Positions 33,735-44,590 of a DNA stretch of 64,000 nt are shown in pieces. This stretch comes from Tolypeutes matacus. Lineage: Eukaryota; Chordata; Mammalia; Cingulata; Chlamyphoridae. How positions within the stretch are numbered: position 1 is the stretch's first letter; each line of letters begins with the position of its first letter. The notes below the pieces were generated by a model. That model saw only the letters and a program-made list of their open reading frames with translations, was not told the DNA's origin and did no database searches. Where the stretch lies: NCBI GenBank assembly GCA_026826555.1, contig JAKSZT010054457.1:8405292-8469291 (forward strand), read 5' to 3'. A program made the position numbers and the translations under genes.

Positions 33735-34300
33735 TGTGGTGATTAGATTTTTATGTCACCTTGGCTAGATTATCATGTCCAGCTGTTTTTTCAAACAGAT
33801 GCATGCCTGATGGTTACTGTGAGAATTTCTGGATTTAAATCTTCAGTAAGTTGATTGTAACTATGGCTGATTGCATCTACAATCAACTGAGGAGATTGCT
33901 TTCAACAATGAGAGAAGTCTCATCCAATCAGTTGAAGGCTATAAAAGGAGAAGAGATGATTTCTGCAGACAGAAGGGAGAATTTCCATCTCTACTTCAGC
34001 CAGCCAGTTGCTCCTGGCTAGCTCAAGATTTTTCAAAGGATTTCTTTGAAAACCTCATCAGAGTTCCCAGCTTTCAGCCTGCACAATGTCATTTGGGCTT
34101 ACCCATCTCTTCCTGTCAGTCTGTTTACCTGGAAAATGCTGACTAAGGTAGCCATTGGCAGCAAGATTTGGTATCAGCAGTGGCAGCAGCTCTCTTAGCT
34201 TGCTAGTCTTGTACAGGTGAGCTTCCCATGTGGCTCCTGATGACTCAACCTTGACTCTGACTGTGGCCCTTCCAAAGATCATTAAGATACTTAATTCCAT
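33735..34300 (+). mobile_element. ERVL (MLT2-like) LTR plus start of internal region
   Basis: The LTR (33,735-34,146) has CTGATTGCATCTACAATCAACTGAGGAGATTGC, CTCATCCAATCAGTTGAAGGC, CCAGCTTTCAGCCTGCAC and a terminal GCTGACTAAG. Directly after it comes AAGATTTGGTATCAGCAGTGG, in the place of an ERVL primer-binding region, then ~150 bp of presumed internal sequence. No coding remains. Confidence 0.65.
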
Positions 34301-34499
34301 TTAATAAATACTTTACAGTTACATTTATTACAGATGATTTTGCATCTTCAGCTAAGAACCTTGATGCTATAACAAACCAACCTAAAATTCAAAATTTCAA
34401 TGTATCACCAAGATTGGAATGCCATCAACTTCAGAAACATTCTAGCTGGCAAGGGTCTTTTAACAAATACATTTACTCTTAAAAAGTTTAAGTGGAGAT

Positions 34500-35060
34500 T
34501 ATGGCCAATAAGTATTTATTAAGCATATAATTTATTCTGTTCCAAACTTGGTTTAGGTCCTGCAGATGCAGTAGTGAACAAAAAAGACCGTGCATTTATT
34601 TTCATGGAGCTTACACTCTGGCTGGGAAAGATTAAAAATAAGCAAATAAATTAGATAAATCAGACTGTAAAAATACTGTACAGAAAATGTAATGGGTGAT
34701 ATGATAGGGAGTATCTCAAGGAGATAGAGAATGGCTTTACAATGAGTGCTTAAGGAAATTTGCTCAACCTACAGGGCATTTGAACTGTAGACTGAGTGAT
34801 GATGGCAAGTCAATTTGAAGATCTAGAGTAGGAGGAGGATTTCAGGAAGTAAGAAGAGCTAGAAAAAGACCTGGTGGTAAGAAGTCTATTGTAACTGGAG
34901 TACTGTGAACAAGGAATAGAATAGTATTGGATGAGTTCATGGAAATCTTTCTTTGAATGGAGAACAGCTGGGCATAGCCTTATAGGCAATGAAAATGTTA
35001 GTTACAATTGAGAGTAAATTAGGTTAAGTGGATAGCTTTCCTTCTAAAATATAATCTTAT
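34500..35060 (-). repeat. L2 3' end
   Basis: AAGTATTTATTAAGCATATAATTTATTC..CTGCAGATGCAGTAGTGAACAAAAAAGACC..CATGGAGCTTACACTCTGGCTGGGAAAGA is a clear antisense L2 end and runs ~550 bp upstream. Confidence 0.7.
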
Positions 35061-35399
35061 TCCAGATGATTCAAGTGAATGCAAGAGCTGTTACATTGGA
35101 AAAAATGGTAGAACTTAAAATAAAAGCAGGCCCTGAAGAGGCAATGTGGAGATCGATGTTGCTAGCTGCAAAGGAAAAATTCAAATGCCACCAAACAGAG
35201 CAGCCAATAGAAAGGACAAAGTCTACTGGGTAAAGGTGGTTTGTTTGAGTACATGTGTTATATTTCTTAGCCTGATTTTATATGATCTGAATTAATAAGA
35301 ATATGGATAAAGTTGCTTGGTAATCTTCAACTTGGAGTAGAAGAGAGCGGATAATGATACTCATTCAGGTCAAATAAAATTCCCTTCCCCTCAACCATA
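35061..35399. other. unassigned sequence
   Basis: No gene or repeat recognised. Confidence 0.3.
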
Positions 35400-35689
35400 A
35401 ACTTATCTCTAATGATTTTCCTTATGTTGTTTCAGTTTGATGCCTCTCTTCCTTGACCATGGACAGATAAACACTGCATTTTTTACTTTTGACTCTTCTG
35501 TGCACAATCTAAAGAGACCCTGTGCTTCCAAGTCACTTTCTAGCATATCACTTGTTCCACCTCTTTTAGCACTTTTCACTCTGAATCTATGCTATTTTTG
35601 TTTTAATATGTTTACTTACTTATTGCCTATCTTTCACAACTATGAAGTGTTCTTTACTCTGTTATATACAATTAATGTGAAAAATAACA
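35400..35689 (+). repeat. L2-like fragment
   Basis: CAAGTCACTTTCTAGCATATCACTTGTTCCACCTCTTTTAGCACTTTTCACTCTGAATC..TTACTTACTTATTGCCTATC matches sense L2 3' layout. The 107-codon frame inside is therefore not called. Confidence 0.45.
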
Positions 35690-35930
35690 TAGTACTTAAG
35701 AGTGCAAGTTCTAAACCCAAAATACTACATTTAAATCTCACCTCACACATTCCCCCATAGAATAGACCTTGGTTAAATGTTTTACATTTTCCATGCTTGA
35801 ATTAAATCTTCTAGAAAACAGAAATAACAGTATATTCTTCAAAAACTTTTATGAGGATTAAACAAGACAATGATTTAAAGTTCTTTCCAATTAGTAGTCA
35901 ATAAATGAAAGCTTTTGCTTCAATTATTAA
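35690..35930 (+). repeat. MIR
   Basis: AGTGCAAGTTCTAAACCCAAAATACTACATTTAAATC..TATGAGGATTAAACAAGACAATG..GTCAATAAATG follows sense MIR. Confidence 0.6.
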
Positions 35931-36214
35931 TTATTAAGCTGTATTTTTCTTATGTGTCATAAAAATTTCATTAGATTTTGGGGTCTTTCATAAGTTCATT
36001 GTGATACATGGGATATTCACATTTTAAGGTGAATTTTTAAGACTTTAATCTCATCCATTTTGCATTAATTTTGTAAGTTTTGCTCTCAGAATTCTGAAAG
36101 TTCCTCATAGCCTCCTAATGTAATGTTTATCTACAATTAAATAGTAAATAAGTCATAGCATTTCTTAAAAGTTAGACAGAAATAGGATGCTGATGGAGAA
36201 GTGAGAGAGGCAAT

Positions 36215-36470
36215 AAATTTGTGACAATTATTAGGCACTTACTAAATGCCAGGAACTCTCCTGTATGATTTGCCCATTTTAGCTCTCATCTAATGCTTAA
36301 TATAGCCCTATGAATTCTGTATCATTATGTCACTGTACATATGAACTAGGATTGGAATAAGACCATGGTGGTAAAATCCATGCAGTGTTCCAGAACTGGT
36401 GACATGACATTCAGTCCTAGACTGTTCATTCCAGTCTAGGAATCCTTTTACATTATTTGAAACACTGCTG
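36215..36470 (-). repeat. MIR
   Basis: GACAATTATTAGGCACTTACTAAATGCCAGGAACTC..TTAATATAGCCCTATGAATTCTG follows antisense MIR. Paralogous to 12,265. Confidence 0.65.
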
Positions 36471-37214
36471 TCTAAAGTACCTCCAGATAAAATAATTTTT
36501 AAAAAAGAAAAAAATGAAAAAAAAATGTACCTCTAGAAGCAGAATGGTATCTCTAAAAGTATCAAATCCTTAGTTGAATTTCATAGAAAAAGTTATGTTA
36601 TATAGGGTTGTTTATATAAAAAGTTCTCCCTTTCACCATGGAAACAGGGACCAGAGCAACATCTACAGACATCCAACTCAGAGAGGATGAAGTCCTGATA
36701 TTTACAGAAGAAATAACAGTCCATATATTCCCCAACTAGAATGGTCAGTAGCAGTCAATATTTTTTTCTTTTAAAAAACCATAAAAATATGATCTATGTG
36801 TCATATACTGTTATAAGCACTTGATATACATTAGTCCAATTAATTGGCCAAACAAAATTGAGATGGGTACTATTACCACCATTTAACAGATGAACAAAAC
36901 ACAAAACAAAACAAAACATAAATATCATTACGACCCTTAACAGGATTTGTCAGGAGAAAATCAGAGCCAAAATTGGATGAACTCTAAGATCTTAGATGCA
37001 AAAGATAATGGAGATATGAAAACCAGGGAGAAAATCTCAGGAATGCCAGAGGAGGAGCCCATTCTAGTCCCCAAGAATTCATGCAAGGCCAGTCATATTT
37101 CAGAGCATTCCTCAAAGTAGGCAGAGAGAAATTGTGACTTTAAGAAAAATTTTACATTAACTATAATGGAATCTATTATCATTTCAGAGATTCCTGTAAT
37201 AAGGAATGTTTACA

Positions 37215-37420
37215 ATAACAAACATTTGGACAGCTAGTGTATTAGGATTTTGAAAGTATTATTTGATTTGATCCTAAGAATATCTCTATCATTCCCTTTG
37301 ACTGAAAATGAAAGAGATTGTGTTTTGCCAAAGTTCACACGATAAATGGCAAAACTAAAATTTGAACTCAGGACTGTCTTAAATAGATTTTATGCCATTA
37401 AACATTATAGTATACTAAAG
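37215..37420 (-). repeat. MIR
   Basis: Antisense MIR: AGTATTATTTGATTTGATCC..TGAAAGAGATTGTG..AATTTGAACTCAGGACTGTC. Paralogous to 14,095. Confidence 0.65.
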
Positions 37421-37864
37421 CCTATTGGTTTTTCCTTTTTAAAAAATCATGTAAGAAATAATACATAATATGCCACCCAGATATCAAAATTGTGAAAAAA
37501 CTGTTCCCAATTTGAATTACTTGTTAATTTAACAATGAAAATCAAATTTAGACCAAATAATGCAGCAAAAAGAAATGATAGATATTTCCTTTGGAGATAG
37601 AAAAAGATAAGAAAGAATTAGACCAGATGTGGCAGAAGATTTGAAAGTACAGAAAGAGAAGATGGAGAATAAAAATCCAAATGTTTTTTACTTTCCCAGA
37701 ATATTTTATTTTTCTCTTACAATTGCAAAGGTAGTGAGCCTGTATTGCATTATTTATGAAGATTAGAGAGTTGCATTGTTCTCATATCTTCTTCTATGAA
37801 GGGCACTTTCCAGGAAAGATCTTCATAAGATGACTTCATAATAGGATGAGGATGTGAAAATAAT

Positions 37865-37990
37865 CTATAGCACTGTTGTTCAAATTGTGTGCCAACATCC
37901 TCTACTTCAGGAACATCTGTGAAATTTGTTTAAAATGCAGGGTTGTTTCTTGGGAATCAGAATTTTAACAAGAACTCTGATTCTGACTTT
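37865..37990 (+). repeat. MER5-type hAT fragment
   Basis: CTTCAGGAACATCTGTGAAATTTG..AAAATGCAGGG..TTTTAACAAGAACTCTGATTCTGACTTTAAAGG is the MER5 arrangement. This copy has the uninterrupted site where copy 1 carries the long L1. Confidence 0.55.
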
Positions 37991-38227
37991 AAAGGTTGTC
38001 AAATGAAAGTGCAATGAATTAATCTAAATGGGCTATTTTTATAAAGATAAATAATTTCCTGCCTGTGTCCTTCCTCCATAGGCTTATAAGCCACCATCAA
38101 AGTAATTTTGCCATGTAGCATTCACTTGGTCTTGACCAGAGGAATTACCTTCTCTTTTTTTAATATAAAGGGATCAAGTCATTTTATATGGTTGTGATTA
38201 TTTCCCAGAGTAAACTTTTGGCCCATA

Positions 38228-38850
38228 CTACCTTATAGCACTTCTAACAACTGTGTTTCTGAGATTGTTGATTAAGGAGTTTAACATGGGAGTTATGATA
38301 GTACAAAACACAACCACAGCTTTATCATGGAAACAGTGGTAAGTGGGTCCAGATACACAAATATGCAGGGCACAAATAACGAGATGAACACAGTGAAGTG
38401 AGAGACATAGGAAGACACGGCTTTGAAACTCTCCTGTGAGATCTGAAATATTTATAGGGAGACCCCTTGGGAGACCATCAAGAACAGGAAGTTTAACAGA
38501 TAGCTGAACCTGATATTGATAGCAACAGAGACTAAAGGTATGGGTGCTCCTGGAGGCTAGTGTGCACAAAGGGTCTGAGTCACAATGGAAGTGGTCTATG
38601 AGATTGGGGCCACATAAGGGCAGATATTTTGTGAAGAGGTTCTTATGTTGACATGGACCAAGCCTCTAGCTTAGGCCTGCCTTTAGAGAAGGCCACAAAC
38701 TTGTTGTCACATGATGGCTGTGCAGAGCAGGAGATGGCAGATGGCTACATAGTGATATTAGACGATCAATGTGAAAAGGATGATCTCAGCAGTTCCAAAA
38801 AAATGCCCAGCAAAGATGGAGTCATACATTAACTAAAAAAGACCTTTTTT
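38228..38850 (-). pseudogene. olfactory receptor pseudogene, OR4-like, TM3-TM7
   Basis: Paralogue of the pseudogene at 24,653. Minus-strand frames give FFGTAEIILFTLIV-stop-YHYVAICHLL (TM3; DRY lost), a TM4 region with stops, a decayed ECL2 (IS-TTSIV for I-HFLC), then a frame-shifted TM5-TM6 stretch and VFCTIITPMLNSLINNLRN (TM7; NPLIY changed to NSLIN). The longest frame (38,228-38,569, 113 codons) contains only the last ~60 residues in the true frame. More degraded than its sister. TM1-TM2 are not recognisable. Confidence 0.85.
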
Positions 38851-39211
38851 TTCTCATAACAAGTGTATTATCTGGCATTTTAGTAGTCATGGATGAAAAA
38901 CAGCAACAGTAAATAATAAAATTAGTAAGATAGGAAGAAAATGTAAAGTACTACTGAAAAGAATAAAGGAAAACTTAGCTAAATCAAAGAAAAGCCCTCT
39001 TAGTGCATAGCAATTCATAATTCTTTAAAGATGTTAACCCTACACAAATTATTTTTCCTAAATAAAATCTAATTGAAAATGCAAAGTAAATTTTGTACTA
39101 TGACTACAGTAGCTTATTTTAAATTTATATTTAATTTGAAACATAACAATAGTCAGAATTCAGAAAAAGTATAGAAATGAGTGATTAATAGGCTTATCAG
39201 ACATCAAGATT

Positions 39212-39331
39212 TATTATAGATGGTTGTGGATGTGGCTTAAGCAGTTGAGCACAGGCTTCCCACACACAAGAACCTGGGTTTAATGCCTGGCCCTGGTACC
39301 TCAAAAAAAAAAAAAAAAAAAGTATTATAGA
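39212..39331 (+). mobile_element. DAS-type SINE with TSD
   Basis: Body 39,221-39,322: GGATGTGGCTTAAGCAGTTG (box A side), TGGGTTTAATGCCTGG (decayed box B), GGTACCTC, A19 tail. A 9-nt TSD TATTATAGA lies at 39,212-39,220 and 39,323-39,331. Absent from the paralogous site in copy 1. Confidence 0.88.
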
Positions 39332-39590
39332 GCAAATGCAATTATAAGGTGGGGCATTAAAACAAAAAGATTAATGGCACAGATTAGAGATCTTGGATTT
39401 TAAATCAATAATTAAAACTTAATCATGCAACTATTAAAAAAAAGTCATTTGGAAAAACAACTAAAATTCAATTCTTATCAAACTCCTTAAAGCAAGATAG
39501 ATTCCAGATAGATCAATAGTTTAAATGTAAATGATATTAGCTAAAAACATTTGAAAAAAGAAATGCAAAAAATAATGTAGATTTAAGGAA

Positions 39591-40980
39591 AATGATGGTG
39601 ATGCTCGGCTCTCACTAAAACAATGGAGGAAAAGTCAAAGGCTGACTTGGGGACTTGCTTTGGGGTAATGCAGACCAGGACACTGCTTCACAACACCCAG
39701 GAGAGTGAGGGACAGAGAGACAAAGAAGCCAAAACAACTAATCATGAGTTATTATTAATCATCCCAGCCAGGGTAAAGTGTCACCTCCCCCACCCCTGAG
39801 ATATTAAGTGAGAGTAAAACTCCTCATGAATTACATCTAACTGACAGGAGAACAGATGTCTTCCTCCATGCTAGCTGCTTTGGAAATACATAGAATGGGA
39901 AGGTGTTCTGAGTCTTCCAGAAGTGTACTGGAATGTTAAAGAAGCCAAATGAAAATCATGACTTGCTCACCCCTGTAGCTGAAAGGGGCACATATACCCC
40001 TCTCTAAGGGCAAATAGAGTAGGTGAAGCCTCTGGCTCCCAGCTCCTACAGAGTGTGCGGGCATATTCCTAAGGAGGAAGAGGAGTCTGAGAGGGTAGAG
40101 AGTGGTTTCTTTGTGGTGAATTTGGTCAGATGACCCCCCGTGAATATTGGAAGGGACCCCATCTTGACAGGGAGAGGGGAGAGAGGCCTCCTCAGGCAAG
40201 TGGTCATGCCCAGCTGCCTAGGTAAAGGAAGTAGATCAGAGAAGAGTCAGGGACAGACAGGCTCTACCAAACTGCAAGAAATTTAACCTGCCTTAAGGAA
40301 AGGGGGTGGATAGTTTTCTGAAAGGCTAACTAGCCTAAGGACACAGCTTAGCTCAGTCGAAGAATTCCTGCCTTACATAAACAAAGTTCCTGGTTCAGTT
40401 CCTGACTCTTCTTAGAGAAGCAATATACCACGTTATCAGGCATCCAACTGAAAGTTTCTGACAGGGAACATATAGACATTCCCTTTATATTTGATTTTAT
40501 TGAATCTCTCTCTCTGTCTCTCTCTCCCTCTTTTAAAGATTCCTGTCTTTATTTTCCTTATTTTACTCACTGAAACCCAGTTCAAAACGTGCGGAGGGAG
40601 GGCTGCATGGTGACTGACTGATGAACACCAGCAGCCTGAGGAGATCCTTAGAGGTCTAAGAGGGAAGAGAGTTTTTCCATGTTTCCTTTTTGTTTGTCAT
40701 TCTTTTTCTCTCTCTCTTTTTTTAAAATGCATTGCTGCTGTTTTGTTTCTTGTTGGTTGTGTTTCCCCTTTTTTTGTTTCCCAGTGTTTTCTGTTTGTTT
40801 GTTTGTTTTACTTACTGATTTTCTCTACCTATGCTATTTTTCTCTCCTTCATCTTTCTATCTTCTTTTTTCTGTTGTTCTTTCATTCCAACTCTTTTTGT
40901 TTGGTCTTATTATTATTTTTTTATTTCTCTCTCCTTTTTTTTCTCTTTTTCCTTATCTTCTACTTTTTTTCACTTTTTTA
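39591..40980 (+). mobile_element. L1 5'UTR (rearranged L1)
   Basis: Homologous to 15,000-16,600 of the long L1: GTGGATAGTTTTCTGAAAGGCTAACT, the tRNA-like block (40,348-40,400), GAACACCAGCAGCCTGAGGAG, and a T/C-rich tract (40,500-40,985). ORF1 and ORF2 are absent. The 106-codon plus frame in the tract is low-complexity and not a gene. It ends abruptly at the inverted 3' end that follows. Confidence 0.75.
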
Positions 40981-42335
40981 TTTTTTAAAAGAAACTTAGA
41001 TTACAAAAATATTACAGAGAATATATAGGGGATTCCTACATGACCCCCTCCCCACACATCTCACATTTTCCTACATTAGCAACATTTTTCATCAGTGTGG
41101 TACATTCACTGCAATTGATAAACACATTCTGGAGCATTGCCACTAAGCATGGATTATAGTTTATATTATAATTTACACTCTCTCCCATTCGACTATGTAG
41201 GTTATGCCCGGATATATAATGGACTGTATCTTTTGTTGTAATGTCATTCAGGATGATTCCCAAATACTGAAAATGCCCCCCAATCACACCTATTTTCCCT
41301 CTTCCTAACCTGAGAACATCCATGAGTCACTGCCCCCACAACAACGGTAAATCTTCCATTGCTAGACTCACAATTAGTCTATAGTAGAATACTAGTAAGT
41401 TTATTTGATTACATAGTTTGTTTCCAAGTCCTGAGAACTCTGGAGTGGTGATGCCCACTCCACCATTAATTGAGGGGTGTTTTGATCCCATACATCTGAT
41501 GGATGGGATTCTATTGCTTGCAGTTGTAGGCACTCTCGGTTCCTTGGTATGTTGTTTGTCCATCATCTCCTCCCTGTTAGTTGTCCTGGGTGGGTCCATT
41601 GAACTGAAGAGCAGGTGTTACAACTCTGTTGAGATTCAGGGCTCCGCTGGCACATGGACAGCCCAAAGATTTAAGTCTCTTGGATGTACACCTACCAACT
41701 CTAGTGCTAATTATAGGTTCAAATAGGACAGAAGAGTCATGCATAGGGAATCTACTGCAGAGTCTAACTCAGTCACACTGGGGAACATAAATACCAGATT
41801 AGGGACACCTGGAAAAGGGCCAAATTCCTGAGCTATCTGCCCTGACTAGAGTATCTGCAGGTTTCCGTATCCCTGAGGAGCTCAGCTATTTGGGGTCATA
41901 TCTAATATGGCTGTCAATGAGATCCTGTTGAGATGTGAATAAGTGTTACCTCTAGGATGGCCTCCTGACTCAGGAGCCCTCAGGAGCCCCACTATTTGAG
42001 GTAGCATCAACCTTGGCCATCTATGAGATCCTGCTGAGACATGCATAAGTGTTACCTTTCTGATGGCCTTCCAACCCACCTTGAAGTCTCTTTGCTATAT
42101 ATGCTCATTTTTTTCTGTATCTTTACCCCCTTTTATTCAAGGTTTTTTTCCAGTTGCAACAACAGCCGGTGCTTGGTAGTAATTCCTTGGTGCCAGGAAG
42201 GCTCATCACCCAGAGTCATATCCCTCCCTAGGGGGAAGGTTATACATTTATATGATGAGTTTGGCTTAGAGAGGGGCCACATTTGAGCAACAAGATGGCT
42301 CTTAGGATGTAACTCTTAGGTACCCTAAAACACTA
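40981..42335 (-). mobile_element. L1-type 3' module, inverted arm
   Basis: The reverse complement matches 23,190-24,440: TTTTTTAAAAGAAACTTAGATTAC (reverse of the 3' tail), CAATTGATAAACACATTCTGGAGCATTGCC, then the whole module back to TTAGTGTTTTAGGGTACC. Contains a 106-bp tandem duplication (41,886-42,097) not present at 23.4 kb. With the next element it forms a long inverted repeat. Confidence 0.8.
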
Positions 42336-43245
42336 ACCTGAGGGTTCCGGAGACACCCATGTAATATGGTCATGGCTGATAGCTCTAGAGTTTGGTGCCT
42401 TGCCAGTGGACACTACTTTGGAGATTGTGCTCCTGAGTGTGACAGATTTGAACTCAGATGTGACTTCTCTACACATGCCTCTTTTGTCTCTTTTGTTTGA
42501 ACCTATAGTTGGTGCTGGAGTTGATAGGTGTATGTCTAAGGACTTTAATCATGTGCCAGCTAGGCCTTGAATTTCAGTGGAGTTGCTACATCTACTCTCC
42601 TGTTATTTGGACTCATCCAGGACAACTAACAAGGAGGTAAGGATGGACAACCACCAAACAAAGGAACTGAGATGTCTATAGCTGCAGGTAAGAGAGTCCC
42701 ATCCATCAGCCATATGGGATTGAAGCCCTGTCTTAGTTGGAGGTGGAGTGGGCATCACCATCCCAGAATCCTCAGGATTTGGGCATAAAATATGGACTAG
42801 AGTAGACTTACTGGTATTCTACTACAGACTTATTGTGATTCTAGCAATGGAACAAATTATGTCATTGATATGGAGACAGTGGCCATTAGATGTGCTGTAG
42901 TCAGGGAGGGGGGAAAAGAAGTGCAATATGGGGACATTTTCAGGACGTGGAATTGACCTGAGTGACAATGCAATGACAAATACAGGCCATTACATACCCT
43001 GCCATAACCTACAGAATTTAGTGAGAGTGTAAACTACAATGTAATCTATAATCCCTGCTTAGTGGCAATGCTCTAAAATGTGTTCATCAATTGCAATGAA
43101 TGTACCACACTAATGAAAGAAGTTGTAAATGTGGGGAAAAGTGGGAGGTCTAGGGAGTGGGCCATATGGGAACCCCTTATATTTTTTATGTAACATTTTA
43201 TGTAAACTAAGTATCTTTTAAAAATAAATTAAAAATATATATTAA
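42336..43245 (+). mobile_element. L1-type 3' module, direct arm
   Basis: Matches 23,540-24,440 in direct orientation (GGTCATGGCTGATAGCTCTAGAG..TGTAAACTAAGTATCTTTTAAAAATAAA, A-rich tail). Its last ~880 bp are complementary to 40,981-41,860. Confidence 0.8.
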
Positions 43246-43284
43246 AAAGGGGGAAAAGCAAATTTAAGAATGCCACCATTTTTA

Positions 43285-43665
43285 ATTAGCATTTTTATGT
43301 GAGCCTACTATATGCAAGTCAGTTTATTGGGCATTATGCATATTGGGAGGGGAAGTCCCAATGAAAGTTACCAGTGTAGGAGAATAGAAAGGTTATAGAG
43401 TAGAAAGGCAAGTTAACAAACACAATTTTTAAAAATTGCCCATCCATGGTATTTGATATGAAAAAATAATCAAGAAACCGAGGTAGAGAGTAAGAGAGCA
43501 TATTTTAGAAAGGGTAGTAAAGAAAACTCCTTTTAAAGAGGGTAGGGATTGGGAATGATGAAGTAATTTTGTTTTATGGTATATCTTTCCATCAAGTTTA
43601 GATATTGCTCTTTTCATCATAGAAGGAGAAAAGGGCCCTCAAGATAATAGTAACAGGGACCTCTG
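43285..43665 (-). repeat. L2-like fragment
   Basis: TTAGCATTTTTATGTGAGCCTACTATATGCAAGTCAGTTTATTGGGCATTATGC resembles antisense L2; moderate support. Confidence 0.4.
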
Positions 43666-44279
43666 GTTCTGAGGATGGAGAGCAAAGTGTGTAAGCTAAT
43701 GTATTCTGATTCCCAGTACTTATTTCTTCATTCCATTACATAATGTAGGTGTGTATGAGAATGGAGAAGGCTGAAAGTGGAGGAAATGATTTGTTAGCAG
43801 GAAGGGATTTACTTTGAGCTATATAAGCACTAATACAACTGCTGACTTTTGAGAATAGATGAAAACACTTTGTTGCCTTTTGAATGGATGACTCTCTGCT
43901 GCATAAGTTAATAAAATTTTCCAAGGGACTTTCTATTACGTTAATTGTGGTCTATTTCCATAACGCTCTAAGCTCCCATGGGCCCACAAACAAACAAAAA
44001 AGCTAGGAAGATATGTGGTGGTGTTGCTTTGGTAGTCTTAAACAATTCAACCTGATTCCTTTTTTAAAAATCACTGATCAGAACACCCTGTCCTCGAACC
44101 ATATGTACACCATGTGGAGGGTTCCTCTGTGGGATTTCGTGAGTTGGATTTAGAATCTTATCTGGCTCACACTTGCTGTATCTTGAGCTTGGAGTAGTGT
44201 TCTTGGTTCATTTCTAACCTCATTAACACTCTGCACATCACAGGCTCTTTACCTAAAACAACTCTCTGCTCTATCACAT
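43666..44279. other. unassigned sequence
   Basis: No gene recognised. Confidence 0.3.
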
Positions 44280-44465
44280 CCCAAGCATTTACTTATTTTT
44301 TTTTGCTATTATCGTTTGAGGCATGTAACATCCAAATGTTATCTATTTATTTGTTTATTAGTTGCCTGTCTCTCCCCTGTAGACTGCAAGATTCATTAGA
44401 GCAAGAATGTTTCATGTCCACTGATTTGTCCCAAGACTCCATGGTCTGGCATGTAATAGGTTCTC

Positions 44466-44509
<44 letters not shown>

Positions 44510-44517
44510 CCTCCCTC

Positions 44518-44552
<35 letters not shown>

Positions 44553-44590
44553 GTTGGTTGAACAATAAATATATGGTCAACACTATATTT
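44280..44590 (+). repeat. L2-like 3' end interrupted by a microsatellite
   Basis: GTTGCCTGTCTCTCCCCTGTAGACTGCAAG..GTCTGGCATGTAATAGG and then, after the microsatellite, TTGGTTGAACAATAAATAT give the L2/MIR3 terminal pattern. Confidence 0.5.
44461..44551 (+). repeat. compound microsatellite (TC)n(CCCT)n(TG)n(TA)n
   Basis: TTCTCTCTCTCTG(TC)n, CCCTCCCTCCCTC, (TG)10, (TA)7 in direct succession. The open frames on both strands here are artefacts. Confidence 0.95.

Larger units (their letters stand above)
35690..39590 (+). repeat. segmental duplication, copy 2 (uninterrupted by the long L1)
   Basis: Collinear with copy 1 (10,860-14,879 joined to 24,472-25,935). It shares MIRs, a MER5-type remnant, an OR pseudogene and flanking old L1 sequence. 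It lacks the L1 3' end at 11,144, the SINEs at 12,788 and 13,343, and the 9.6-kb L1. It has its own SINE at 39,221. The two copies date the insertions as later than the duplication. Confidence 0.8.

Noticed and set aside
40679..40999. 106-codon plus-strand frame rich in F, L and S
   Set aside because: It is the T/C-rich tract of an L1 5'UTR, a composition artefact.
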